Assembly (NCBI RefSeq): GCF_030219325.1
Contig: NZ_CP126625.1
Coordinates: 558,001-622,000, forward strand
DNA from: Geothrix sp.
GTDB lineage: Bacteria; Acidobacteriota; Holophagae; Holophagales; Holophagaceae
Length of the DNA: 64,000 nt
Direction of reading: 5' to 3'
In this document: positions 42,615-51,006 of the stretch, one piece after another
Layout: each line of letters starts with the position of its first letter
Numbering within the stretch: position 1 is the stretch's first letter
The notes under the pieces: model-generated
What the model saw: the letters and a program-made list of their open reading frames with translations, nothing else
What the model was told of the DNA's origin: nothing
Databases searched by the model: none
Made by a program: the position numbers and the translations under genes

Positions 42615-43753
42615 GCCCTTTTTACCTTCTCCTGCAGGGCTGCGGCCAGGGCGGCCACCTCCGCGTCGGACAGGTGCGCCCCGGTGGTGATGCGCAGACG
42701 GGCCGAGCCCTCCGGGACCGTGGGGGGCCGCACGGCCCGCACGTCGAAACCCTGGTCCTGCAGGGCCTGGGCCAGGCGGACGGCGTCGGCGTCGGCACCC
42801 ACCGGAACGGGAACGATGGCCGAGGGCTGGCGGGGCTGCCCCAGGGCTTCCCGCAGGCGGTCCGCCAGGGCCAGGGCGCGCTCCCGTCGCCACGGTTCGG
42901 CCCGGGCCAGGCGAATCCCCTCCAGGGCCGCGCCCACAACCGGGGGCGGCAGGGCGGTCGAGAAAATGAAGCCCCGCGCACCGTTCAGCAGGTGGTCCCG
43001 GAGCGCCGAGTCGCAGCAGACGAAGGCGCCGAAGCTCCCGAGGGCCTTCCCGAGGGTCCCCATCACCAGGGGCACCCGCCCGTGGACCCCCTGCAGCTGG
43101 GCCAGGCCGGCGCCATCGGCACCCAGCAGGCCCGTGGCGTGGGCCTCGTCGATGAGCAGCAGGGCCCCATGCCGTTCGCACAAGGTGAGCAGGGCCGGCA
43201 GGTCAGCGGCATCGCCATCCATGCTGAACACCGCATCCGTGACCACCAGGGCCAGGGCCTCGGCCGGGGCCCCGGCCCGCCAGGCCGCCAGCTGCGAGGC
43301 CAGGTCCCCGAGGTCGAGGTGCCGGTAGATGCCGACCTGGGCCCCGTTCGCTCGGGCCATGCGGCAGCCGTCCACCAGGGAGGCGTGGTTGAGGGCATCG
43401 GAGAACACTGCGTCACCCTGGCCCACCAGGGCGGGGATGAGGGTGGCGTTGGCCTGGTAGCCCGTGTTGAAGAGCAGGCAGGCCCCGGTGCCCTTCCATC
43501 GGGCCAGGGTCGCCTCGAGCTCGTCGTGGAGGCCGCAGGTGCCCCGCAGGAGCCGGGCCGCCCCGGCCCCGGCCCCATGCTCCCGGGCGGCCCGGGCGGC
43601 GGCCTCGGCCAGGCGGGGATCCCGCCGCAGGCCCAGGTAGTCGTTTGAGCAGACATCCACCCCGGCGGCCGGGTGGATGGCCCGGTCCCGGCCCAGGGCC
43701 CGCCGGGCCTCGGCCGACTGCTGCAGGCGGGCTTGCCAGGACGGGGGGATCAC
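42611..43753 (-). CDS. bioF: 8-amino-7-oxononanoate synthase
   Basis: A 380-residue PLP enzyme that condenses pimeloyl-ACP/CoA with alanine to KAPA. DVCSNDYLGLRRDPRL is the family opening, DEAHATGLLG the PLP aspartate region and GTLGKALGSFGAF the lysine region. GTG 43753 follows a GAGG by four bases. It is separated from bioDA by the opposite-strand hybrid kinase, so it needs its own promoter. A glycine C-acetyltransferase (kbl) is a possible alternative, but the bioD/bioA neighbours favour bioF. Confidence 0.92.
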   Translation of the reverse strand: MIPPSWQARLQQSAEARRALGRDRAIHPAAGVDVCSNDYLGLRRDPRLAEAAARAAREHGAGAGAARLLRGTCGLHDELEATLARWKGTGACLLFNTGYQANATLIPALVGQGDAVFSDALNHASLVDGCRMARANGAQVGIYRHLDLGDLASQLAAWRAGAPAEALALVVTDAVFSMDGDAADLPALLTLCERHGALLLIDEAHATGLLGADGAGLAQLQGVHGRVPLVMGTLGKALGSFGAFVCCDSALRDHLLNGARGFIFSTALPPPVVGAALEGIRLARAEPWRRERALALADRLREALGQPRQPSAIVPVPVGADADAVRLAQALQDQGFDVRAVRPPTVPEGSARLRITTGAHLSDAEVAALAAALQEKVKRA

Positions 43754-43843
43754 GGAACCTCGGGGTGGCTCACGGCAGGGATAGGGTGGGGGAATGTTAG
43801 GATCTGAGGGGGATCCGCGTCCGGATCTCCCTTGGAGCGTGGC

Positions 43844-44524
43844 ATGGAATTCCAGCGGTCGTGGCAGGGAGCTTCCGAAGGGACCAGGTCCCGGGTCGAT
43901 TTTGTCCGAAGCGTCTACCTGTGGCTCATGGGCGGATTCGCCGTGGCGGCCCTGGGGGCCGTCAGTGCCCCATTCGTGGCCCGGGCCCTCGTGCCGGTGG
44001 TGGGTCAATACCTGGGTTGGGTCCTGTTTGGTGCCCAGTTCGGAACCTTGATGTTTGCCTCCTCGGTTCGTCGTCGGGCGCCGCTGAACAAGCTTGCCTA
44101 TGGCCTGTTCACCTTCACCTCCGGTGTCATCGCGGGCATCGTGGCCCTGGTGATCGCCTCGGGCGCTGGCTTCACCCCGGTGTTTCTGGCCTTTGGCCTC
44201 ACGGGAGTGGTGTTCATGACCCTGACCATTACGGCCTTCGTTACGAAGAAGGACTTCAGCTTCCTCCGTAACTTCGTCATCGTCGGCATCGCGGTCATGT
44301 TCTTTGGCAGCCTTGCCGCCATGATCTTCCACCTGCAGACCTTCAGCCTCGTCATCTCCGGCGTGGCCGTCATCGCCTGCTCGGCGAAGCTGCTCTGGGA
44401 CACCTCGGCCATGCTCCGCACCAATGACTTCGGCGATCCCGCCGGCTTTGCCCTGTCCCTCTTCGTGAGCCTCTACAACATCTTCATCTCGCTGATGAAC
44501 CTTCTCGGCGGACGGCGCCGCTAG
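43844..44524 (+). CDS. Bax inhibitor-1/YccA-family membrane protein
   Basis: A 226-residue protein with seven hydrophobic helices from about residue 25. The family hallmarks are KLAYGLFTFTSGV and the C-terminal ALSLFVSLYNIFISLMNLLGG. Bacterial members are putative pH- or calcium-linked membrane proteins that interact with FtsH in E. coli. GGAG six bases before the ATG at 43844 fixes the start. It is 21 bases upstream of the first parvulin and may belong to that operon. Confidence 0.9.
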   Translation: MEFQRSWQGASEGTRSRVDFVRSVYLWLMGGFAVAALGAVSAPFVARALVPVVGQYLGWVLFGAQFGTLMFASSVRRRAPLNKLAYGLFTFTSGVIAGIVALVIASGAGFTPVFLAFGLTGVVFMTLTITAFVTKKDFSFLRNFVIVGIAVMFFGSLAAMIFHLQTFSLVISGVAVIACSAKLLWDTSAMLRTNDFGDPAGFALSLFVSLYNIFISLMNLLGGRRR

Positions 44525-44545
44525 CGCCCCGCATCAAGGAAATCC

Positions 44546-45535
44546 ATGCTCCGTGCCTCCCTGATCTCCCTTCTCGCCCTCGGTGTCGTCGCCCAGGAAC
44601 CCGCCAAGGTCCCCGCCCCGGCACCGGCCCCTGCGCCCGTCGTGGCGCCGGCTCCCGCCCCCAAGCCCGAGGAGGTCGTGCTCGCCAGGGTGGGGGGCGA
44701 GGCCATCACCGAGGCGGACTTCCAGGCCGCCTTCCGCCTGCTGGGCCAGCAGGAGCAGATGCAGATCCTCATGATCCAGGGCGGCAAGGAGGAGTTCGTC
44801 AAGCGCATGGCCGAGAGCAAGCTGCTCTCCGTGAAGGCCAAGCGGATGGAGCTGGACAAGACGCCCGGCTACCTGCGGGCCCTGGACCGCACCAAGGACG
44901 ACCTGCTGGCCCGTGAGTACCTGGCCAAGGAGGGCGAGGCCCTGCAGAAGAAGCTGGTCGTGGCCGAGGCCGACGTGAAGACCTACTACGACAAGCACCC
45001 GGAGCGCTTCAAGCAGCCGGACCTGGTCTCGGTGCGCCACATCCTGGTGTCCGTGAAGCAGGGCGAGGACCAGCCGGGCCTGAGCGACGCGGACGCGAAG
45101 AAGCGCATCGCGAAGATCCAGGCTGAGCTCAAGAAGGGCGCCAAGTTCGAGGACCTGGCCAGGAAGTACACGGACGATCCCGGCAGCAAGGAGAGCGGCG
45201 GGCTCTACGCCGACGCGGATCCCTCGGCCTGGGTGCCCGAGTTCGGCGCCGCCGCCCGCACTCAGCCCGTTGGCAAGGTGGGCGCTCCGGTGAAGACCCA
45301 GTACGGCTACCACCTGGTCAAGGTCGAGGCGCGGAAGCCCGCCCGCCAGGTCCCCTTCGAAGAGGCCAAGCAGCCCGCGGAGAAGATGGCCCAGCAGGAG
45401 CGCCAGGCCACCGTCTGGAACGAGCTGATGGATAGCCTGCGCAAGGAGATCCCCTTCGAGGTGGTCAAGTCGGCCGCGCCCAAGGCGCCCGAGGCGCCGA
45501 AGGCCGTCGAAGCCGGCAAGGCAGGTGCCCAGTGA
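44546..45535 (+). CDS. Periplasmic parvulin-type peptidyl-prolyl isomerase (PpiC/SurA-like), first copy
   Basis: A 329-residue exported folding factor. A short signal peptide is followed by an Ala/Pro linker, a SurA-like helical chaperone part (about 50-160) and a parvulin domain (about 165-265: VRHILVSVK, GAKFEDLARKYTDD, GGLYADADP, KTQYGYHLVKVE). The C-terminal tail is Ala/Pro/Lys-rich. Its stop overlaps the start of a second parvulin (GTGA), so they are coupled and may work as a pair in outer-membrane protein folding. Confidence 0.9.
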   Translation: MLRASLISLLALGVVAQEPAKVPAPAPAPAPVVAPAPAPKPEEVVLARVGGEAITEADFQAAFRLLGQQEQMQILMIQGGKEEFVKRMAESKLLSVKAKRMELDKTPGYLRALDRTKDDLLAREYLAKEGEALQKKLVVAEADVKTYYDKHPERFKQPDLVSVRHILVSVKQGEDQPGLSDADAKKRIAKIQAELKKGAKFEDLARKYTDDPGSKESGGLYADADPSAWVPEFGAAARTQPVGKVGAPVKTQYGYHLVKVEARKPARQVPFEEAKQPAEKMAQQERQATVWNELMDSLRKEIPFEVVKSAAPKAPEAPKAVEAGKAGAQ

Positions 45536-46524
45536 AGGCGGTCGCGTCCGCGCTGGCGCTCCTCCTGGCCGCCCCCATGCTGGTGGCCGAGACCAAGCCC
45601 GATGTCCGCGAGGAGATCCTCGTGGTCGTGAACAAGCACATCATCACGCGGCGCGGCCTGACCCAGGCCGTGGAGCAGCAGCACGCCGCGCTCTACCGCC
45701 AGTTCTCCGGCAAGGAGCTGGACGAGAAGCTGGCCGACGCCCGGGAAAAGACCCTCCAGGGCCTGGTGGATGCCTTCCTGCTGGAGGACAAGGGTGCCGA
45801 GCTGGGTTCCCCGGTCTCCGACGAATACGTCCGGGCCAGCATCGACGGCATCAAGAAGGAGAACAACTTCGCCACGGACGCCGACCTGGAGCGGGCCCTC
45901 AAGGGCAGCCTCGGCATCGGGCTCCCGGAGTTCATGAAGCGCCAGAAGCAGCAGGCCATCCAGCAGTTCGTGCTCCAGCGCGAGGTGTTCTCCAAGGTCG
46001 CCGTGGAGGACAACGAGCTGCGGGCCTACTACGAGGACCACAAGGACGAGTACCGGATGCCCAGCCGCTTCCGCATCCGCGAGCTGGTGCTCGCCAAGGG
46101 CGCCACCGTCGAGGAGCAGACCGAGGCCCGGAAGAAGCTGGAGGCCATCCAGGCCGAACTCAAGGGCGGCAAGGCCTTCGAGGAACTGGCCCGCCTGCAC
46201 TCCACCAGCCCCAGCAAGGCCACGGGCGGCGATCTGGGCTGGATGAACAAGGGCTTCCTCCGCGCCAGCATCGAGGAGGCGGCCGTGAAGCTCAAGCCGG
46301 AGCAGGTCTCGGCGCCCATCGAGACGGACAAGGACCTCTACCTGATCCAGCTCATCGCCCTGGAGGACGCCCCGGTGAAGGCCTTCGCCGAGGTGAAGCC
46401 CAAGATCCTGGAGAAGCTCCAGGAGCCCAAGGCCCAGAACGCCATGGAACAGTACCTGGCCAACCTCCGGATGCGCGCCAACATCCGCTACCTGGTGCCC
46501 AAGGAACAGATCCTGAAGGGGTGA
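45532..46524 (+). CDS. Periplasmic parvulin-type peptidyl-prolyl isomerase, second copy
   Basis: A 330-residue exported protein starting with GTG. A signal peptide (about 1-19) is followed by a SurA_N-like helical region starting EEILVVVNKHIITRRGL, and a parvulin domain with RFRIRELVLAKG, KAFEELARLHSTSP and GGDLGWMNKGFL. It is more SurA-like than the first copy, although the parvulin active-site residues look weaker, so it may act mainly as a chaperone. It overlaps the first parvulin by four bases and is followed by an S4-domain gene. Confidence 0.88.
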   Translation: MKAVASALALLLAAPMLVAETKPDVREEILVVVNKHIITRRGLTQAVEQQHAALYRQFSGKELDEKLADAREKTLQGLVDAFLLEDKGAELGSPVSDEYVRASIDGIKKENNFATDADLERALKGSLGIGLPEFMKRQKQQAIQQFVLQREVFSKVAVEDNELRAYYEDHKDEYRMPSRFRIRELVLAKGATVEEQTEARKKLEAIQAELKGGKAFEELARLHSTSPSKATGGDLGWMNKGFLRASIEEAAVKLKPEQVSAPIETDKDLYLIQLIALEDAPVKAFAEVKPKILEKLQEPKAQNAMEQYLANLRMRANIRYLVPKEQILKG

Positions 46525-46528
46525 TGCC

Positions 46529-46852
46529 GTGCGTCTCGACGCCTTCCTCAAGAAGAGCCTGCTCATCAAGCGGCGGGAGCTGGCCAACCAGCTCTGCGAC
46601 GAGGGGATGGTGCGGGTGAACGGGGTGCCCCGGAAGGCCAGCCAGGACGTGAAGGCCGAGGACGAGCTGGAGTTCCCGCTCTACAACCGCGTGCTCAAGG
46701 TCCGCGTGCTCTCCCTGCCCGAGGGCAACGTGAAGAAGGCGGATCAGTGGTCGCTCTTCGAGGTACTGGAAGACAAGCGGATTCCCCTGGACCTGGGTTT
46801 CGGCGACGAGGATCCCTTCGCGGCTCCGCCCAAGGCGCCCCGGAATCACTAG
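46529..46852 (+). CDS. S4-domain RNA-binding protein (RqcP/HslR-like)
   Basis: A 107-residue protein. The S4 motif is at the N-terminus (MRLDAFLKKSLLIKRRELA, then GMVRVNGVPRKASQDVK). Small S4 proteins of this type bind 50S-peptidyl-tRNA complexes in ribosome quality control (RqcP, Hsp15). The C-terminal 25 residues are acidic and proline-rich. Start is GTG 46529, preceded by GAAGGGG. It lies five bases after the second parvulin, linking protein quality control in two compartments. Confidence 0.85.
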   Translation: MRLDAFLKKSLLIKRRELANQLCDEGMVRVNGVPRKASQDVKAEDELEFPLYNRVLKVRVLSLPEGNVKKADQWSLFEVLEDKRIPLDLGFGDEDPFAAPPKAPRNH

Positions 46853-46904
46853 ACAATCGTTGTCGCACCCCAGGGCCCATCCTGGCGCGACGCATGGAGC
46901 CCTG

Positions 46905-47885
46905 ATGCCCGACCAGCCCCCCATCCGCAGCCTGAAGGAGGGCGACTCGTTCCAGGGCTTCCTCCTGGCCCAGGAGGCCGCCTACAAGGTCAGCACCAAG
47001 GGCAGCGAGTACCTGGAGCTGAAGCTGGCCGACGCCTCCGGCGACCTGAAGGCTTTCCTCTGGGACGTCCGGGCCATCGAGGGCGACATGGAGGCCATTC
47101 GGGCCGATGCCTTCCTGCGGGTGAAGGGCACGGTCACGAGCTACAACGGACGCCTCCAGATGAAGCTGGACAAGGCCCGGTTCGCCGCGGACGCGGAGGT
47201 GGGCGACTTCTCGGCCTTCTTCCCCGTGAGCGCCCGGCCCGTGCCCGAGATGCTGGCGGAGCTGGACGGGGTCATCGCCTCGGTCCGCGATCCCTGGATC
47301 CGACAGCTGCTGACGGCGCTGTTCGTGGAGGATGGCGACCTCCGCGCTGCCTTCGCCCTGGCGCCCGCGGCCAAGTCCATGCACCACGCCTACCTCGGGG
47401 GGCTGCTGGAGCACACCCTCTCGATCCTGGGCATGGCGGAACGGGCCTGCGCCCACTACCGGGCGCTGAACCGCGACCTGGTGGTGGCCGGCGTCTTCCT
47501 CCATGACGTGGGGAAGACGGCCGAGCTGAGCTATCAGCGCAGCTTCGGGTACACCGATGCCGGCAACCTGCTGGGCCACATTGCCCTGGAGGCCGACTGG
47601 ATCAGCCGCGCAGTGGGCAAGATCCCCGGGTTTCCCGAAGAGCTGCGGATGCAGATCCTGCACATCGTCCTGAGCCACCACGGGCGCCTGGAGTTCGGCT
47701 CACCGGTGCTGCCGAAGACCCCCGAGGCCCTCCTGGTCCACTATCTGGACGACCTGGACGGAAAGCTGGAAGCCATGTTCCGGGCGGTGCAGGATGAGGC
47801 TGGCGGCGGTTCCTGGAGCCCCTACAGCCGGGCGCTGGAGCGCATGATCTACCGCAAACGGTGGCCCGAGGCGAACCGGGCCTGA
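46905..47885 (+). CDS. OB-fold/HD-domain 3'-5' exoribonuclease, YhaM-like
   Basis: A 326-residue protein: an OB-fold nucleic-acid-binding domain (about residues 5-95), then an HD phosphohydrolase domain with HHAYLGGLLEHT, VFLHDVGK and LSHHGRLEFGSP (metal ligands H, HD, H, D). This is the YhaM arrangement, which degrades RNA or DNA from the 3' end. GGAG five bases before the ATG supports the start. It follows the S4 gene by 52 bases. Confidence 0.88.
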   Translation: MPDQPPIRSLKEGDSFQGFLLAQEAAYKVSTKGSEYLELKLADASGDLKAFLWDVRAIEGDMEAIRADAFLRVKGTVTSYNGRLQMKLDKARFAADAEVGDFSAFFPVSARPVPEMLAELDGVIASVRDPWIRQLLTALFVEDGDLRAAFALAPAAKSMHHAYLGGLLEHTLSILGMAERACAHYRALNRDLVVAGVFLHDVGKTAELSYQRSFGYTDAGNLLGHIALEADWISRAVGKIPGFPEELRMQILHIVLSHHGRLEFGSPVLPKTPEALLVHYLDDLDGKLEAMFRAVQDEAGGGSWSPYSRALERMIYRKRWPEANRA

Positions 47886-47909
47886 AGCCTGTTCGGATTC
47901 GAACAGGCT
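47886..47909. terminator. Hairpin after the YhaM-like gene
   Basis: A perfect 10-bp stem with a GATT loop directly at the stop codon; no T run follows. A further CCTGCCC/GGGCAGG pair (47916-47922 with 47963-47969) lies just beyond. It may protect the mRNA end. Confidence 0.45.
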
Positions 47910-48091
47910 CGATCCTGCCCGACCATTACTGGACAGGAAGGTACCGCCGAGTCGGGGGCTCTGGGCAGGACCCGCTGGGCAAGCCCAGGGGGGAAGTGCT
48001 GGTAATTCAAGAGCTGTGCCTTTTCGACCAGGGTAGAAAATTCCTGGCACGGCTCTGGCTCTGAGAGATTCAGCCCTTCCTGAGGTGGTCC

Positions 48092-48577
48092 ATGAAGCTC
48101 TCCCGCAAAGCCAAGCGCTACGACGACTCGGTTCTCCCCGGGGAGTTCCAGGGTTTCGAGACCTTCCATCAGACGGACATCGAACTGGACGGGACGCTGG
48201 ATGGCTTCCTGCGCCGGGCCGAAGGCGGGGTGCAGCTGGGCGAGATGGTGCTCGAGCGCCACGTGCCCAAGAAGCTCAGCTTCGCCAAGCTGAAGACCAA
48301 GGCGGAAAAGCTCTCCGAGCAGGTGGACTACCTGAAGGAGCGCCTCGAGATCGTGGACCACGACCGGCGGGGGATGTACATCCAGCTCCGCAGCCTGCCG
48401 CCCTACAAGGACGACACCCAGATCCAGTTCAACGAGATCAGCATCGGCAAGAACAAGATCGTGGTGAAGCGCATCGCCTTCTACCGCAAGGACGAGGTCA
48501 AGCAGCAGGTGCCCCTCCAGCTGTCCGAGCTGGAGCTCAAGCGTCTCCTGTTCGATATTCGACAGGCCATTGCGTAG
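48092..48577 (+). CDS. Conserved hypothetical protein (161 residues)
   Basis: A 161-residue soluble, charged protein I do not recognise. A predicted helical/coiled-coil stretch (about residues 82-112, AKLKTKAEKLSEQVDYLKER and beyond) separates two short beta-rich parts (MYIQLRSLPPY, IQFNEISIGKNKIVVKRIAFYR). There is no signal peptide or membrane segment. GAGG is seven bases before the ATG. A strong terminator follows at 48613. Codon use is like the neighbours, so it is a resident gene. Confidence 0.7.
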   Translation: MKLSRKAKRYDDSVLPGEFQGFETFHQTDIELDGTLDGFLRRAEGGVQLGEMVLERHVPKKLSFAKLKTKAEKLSEQVDYLKERLEIVDHDRRGMYIQLRSLPPYKDDTQIQFNEISIGKNKIVVKRIAFYRKDEVKQQVPLQLSELELKRLLFDIRQAIA

Positions 48578-48612
48578 CGTTTCATGCCATTTGTTAATTG
48601 AGTCATAACTGC

Positions 48613-48639
48613 AAAAAGGGCGCCATGGGCGCCCTTTTT
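48613..48639. terminator. Bidirectional intrinsic terminator
   Basis: A 12-bp stem (AAAAAGGGCGCC / GGCGCCCTTTTT) with an ATG loop; it has A runs on one side and T runs on the other, so it can end transcripts from both convergent genes. Confidence 0.9.
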
Positions 48640-48670
48640 GATGATCCAGGATGGTGGCCAACCTCGTTGT

Positions 48671-48740
48671 GATGCTCTGCTCGACGGGTGCCCAAACATG
48701 ACGCTGCATCGCAGCGCCATGTTTGACCCGTCAGAGCATC
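48671..48740. repeat. Long imperfect inverted repeat overlapping the lapB-like stop codon
   Basis: Paired arms: GATGCTCTG-CT-CGACGGGT (48671-48689) with ACCCGTCAGAGCATC (48726-48740), AAACATG (48694-48700) with CATGTTT (48718-48724), and CGCTG/CAGCG around CATC. The stop codon of the minus-strand gene (48731-48733) lies in the right arm. Confidence 0.6.
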
Positions 48741-50095
48741 GCCATCCACGAGCCACTCTCATTCCGGATGGGGCCTTCGGGCAGGTCGCTTTCCTTGAAC
48801 ATGAAGTGGTTGCTGTTCCAGCTTCCGCAATTCTCGCAGCGATCGGCGAAGTCCTGGGTGCGCTGGTTGCACACCGCGCACTCGTAGCGCAGCTTGAGGA
48901 TCCCCAGGTTGCGGAGCAGCTGGCGGTACTCGTTCAGGGCCGCGTCCAGGCGGGCCCGGCGGCTGTGGATCTTGGCCATGAAGAAGAAGAGGATGGGGCT
49001 GTAGACCACCTGGCTGCGGACCTCCTGGAACAGGTCCAGGGCCTCGTCCAGGATCTCCAGGCGGTAGAGCATCTTGCCCAGGAAGAACTTGGCGGTGGTG
49101 GCGTGCTTGGAGGTGGCCGCGAGTCGCCGCATCAGGGCGAGGCCGTCCTCGGGGCGGCCCAGCTGGATGAAGTAGTCCTCGAGCTCCTGCAGGAAGGTGC
49201 CCTCCCCGGTCTTGCGGAAGCCCTCGATGAGGATCTCCAGGCCCTGGGCCTCCTGGTCCTGGAGGATCATGCAGCGGCCCAGGCTGAGGTAGGCCGGCAC
49301 GAAGTCGGGCTCATCCTTGATCACCTGCTGGAAGATCTGGGCGGCATCCTTGAACTGATCCGCGTCGACCTTGGCCATGCCGATCTGGTAGGCCAGGGCC
49401 GAACCCTGAGCCTTCTCGGCCTGGGTGAGCTCGGCGGCGAAGTGGGACAGCAGCTTCTTGTGGGCCTCGGCCGCCTCCTCCCAGCGCTGGGCCTCCATGT
49501 GGATGGCCCGCAGGCGTCGCCAGGCGCGGAGCGCCTTCTTGGGGTGGTCGGCGGCCAGCTTCTTGAGCACGGCCACGGAGGCCTCGGGGTTCCGGACCGC
49601 CATGAGGGCCTCGGCCAGCTGGTAGCGGCCCTCGACCTGGTCGGGCACCTCGTCGCAGAGGGTCTGGAAGAGCTTCACGGCCTCATCGGCACTGCCGGTC
49701 TTGATGAGGATCTCTCCCAGCAGGATCCGCGCGGGGATGTGCTCCTTGCGCTGCTCGAGGATGGTCTCCAGGATCTCCTTGGCCTCGCGGGGCAGCCCGT
49801 GGGCCACGAGGTCACGGGCGTCCTGCATGCGCTCCGAGATGCGCTTCACCAGGCGCGTGTCGGCGGAATCGTTGAGCCCGCGCACCAGGCGGATGACTTC
49901 CATGATGCCGGTGTAGAGGACGTTGAGCAGGAATCCGAGCAGGAACGTGATGAGGATGACGCTCTGCAGCTTGATGCTTTCGCCGAAGACGACCACCTCG
50001 CGCACCAGCAGCTCGTGGTTCGTGAGGTACAGGTTGCCCAGCACCATCAGGACCAGCAGCAGCAGCACGATGAAGAACACATTGACCAGACGCAT
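48731..50095 (-). CDS. LapA-LapB fusion: membrane-anchored TPR protein with zinc ribbon
   Basis: A 454-residue inner-membrane protein. Two N-terminal hydrophobic helices (about 4-24 and 43-63) with a VREVVVFGESIKLQSVIL-like linker resemble LapA (DUF1049). A long array of TPR repeats fills about residues 85-410. A C-terminal rubredoxin-like metal site, YECAVCN with DRCENCGSW, is the LapB/YciM hallmark. In E. coli LapA and LapB are separate and LapB controls LpxC turnover and thus lipopolysaccharide amount. Here both parts appear in one chain. The ATG at 50095 begins the first helix. Confidence 0.85.
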   Translation of the reverse strand: MRLVNVFFIVLLLLVLMVLGNLYLTNHELLVREVVVFGESIKLQSVILITFLLGFLLNVLYTGIMEVIRLVRGLNDSADTRLVKRISERMQDARDLVAHGLPREAKEILETILEQRKEHIPARILLGEILIKTGSADEAVKLFQTLCDEVPDQVEGRYQLAEALMAVRNPEASVAVLKKLAADHPKKALRAWRRLRAIHMEAQRWEEAAEAHKKLLSHFAAELTQAEKAQGSALAYQIGMAKVDADQFKDAAQIFQQVIKDEPDFVPAYLSLGRCMILQDQEAQGLEILIEGFRKTGEGTFLQELEDYFIQLGRPEDGLALMRRLAATSKHATTAKFFLGKMLYRLEILDEALDLFQEVRSQVVYSPILFFFMAKIHSRRARLDAALNEYRQLLRNLGILKLRYECAVCNQRTQDFADRCENCGSWNSNHFMFKESDLPEGPIRNESGSWMAML

Positions 50096-50140
50096 GGGCG
50101 GCCCTCGAAAACCTGCGCCTAGCATGACACAGGTCGGCGA

Positions 50141-50944
50141 TCAGCCTTCCTGGGCCTTGTCCACCCACTCCTTCGCCGCCTTGAGGTCCTCCCACACGGC
50201 GCGTCGCACGTCCTGCGTGTACTGGCGCAGCACGTAGGCCGGATGGAAGGTGGGCATGACGGGGATCTCGCGATTGCCGACCACCACGCGCTTCCACTGG
50301 CCGCGCACCCGCGTGATGCCCTCGCTGACACCCACCAGCTCGCGCAGCGGGGTGGCGCCCAGGGTGACGATCACGGTCGGCCGGATCAGCTCGATCTGGC
50401 GGTGCAGGTAGCCCAGGCAGGCACGGGCCTCCTCAGGGGTCGGGGTGCGGTTGTCGGGGGGTCTGCATTTCACGATATTTCCGATGTAGACGTCTTCCCG
50501 CTTCAGGCCGATGGCGCCGATCATCTTGTCCAGCAGCTCCCCGGCCTTGCCCACGAAGGGCCGGCCCTGGAGGTCCTCGTCCCGGCCGGGGCCCTCGCCC
50601 ACGAACATGAGCCGGGCCAGGGGATCCCCTTCGCCGAAGACGAACTTCAGGCGGCCCGGACCCAGGGGGCAGGCCAGGCAGCCCTGGATGGCAAGCTGCA
50701 GCTCCTGGAGGCTGGTGGCGCCGGCCACGGCCTGGGCGGTCGGACAACCGATGGGGTCCGTGGGGGGGGCATAGGCCGCGGCGGGGCGGGGTGCGGGGGC
50801 CGGTGCGGGGCGAACTGCAGGTTGGCGCGTCGGGGGCGGATCGGTGGCGACGACGGGGGCGACCTGGACGGGCTCGCGCACCAAGCCCATCACCCCCAAT
50901 TCCTCGAGGGTGTCGCGCCAGGCTTGAAGCGGATGGTCCGTCAC
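50141..50944 (-). CDS. Type-4 uracil-DNA glycosylase
   Basis: A 267-residue iron-sulfur DNA repair enzyme that removes uracil from DNA. The N-terminal 80 residues are a Pro/Ala-rich linker. The catalytic domain has CLACPLGPGR, FVGEGPGRDEDLQGRPFVG, VKCRPPDNR and TFHPAYVLR, with four cysteines for a [4Fe-4S] cluster. GTG 50944 is used because it leaves 62 bases to the divergent sigma factor; an ATG at 51004 would add 20 residues and overlap the promoter area. The Pro-rich extension is longer than in the family's usual 200-residue forms. Confidence 0.9.
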   Translation of the reverse strand: MTDHPLQAWRDTLEELGVMGLVREPVQVAPVVATDPPPTRQPAVRPAPAPAPRPAAAYAPPTDPIGCPTAQAVAGATSLQELQLAIQGCLACPLGPGRLKFVFGEGDPLARLMFVGEGPGRDEDLQGRPFVGKAGELLDKMIGAIGLKREDVYIGNIVKCRPPDNRTPTPEEARACLGYLHRQIELIRPTVIVTLGATPLRELVGVSEGITRVRGQWKRVVVGNREIPVMPTFHPAYVLRQYTQDVRRAVWEDLKAAKEWVDKAQEG

Positions 50945-51006
50945 CTTTCCAGCGTAGCCGGAACCTACCAGAGGTTCCTGGCATCCTAAGGCGTCGGAGC
51001 TCATGC

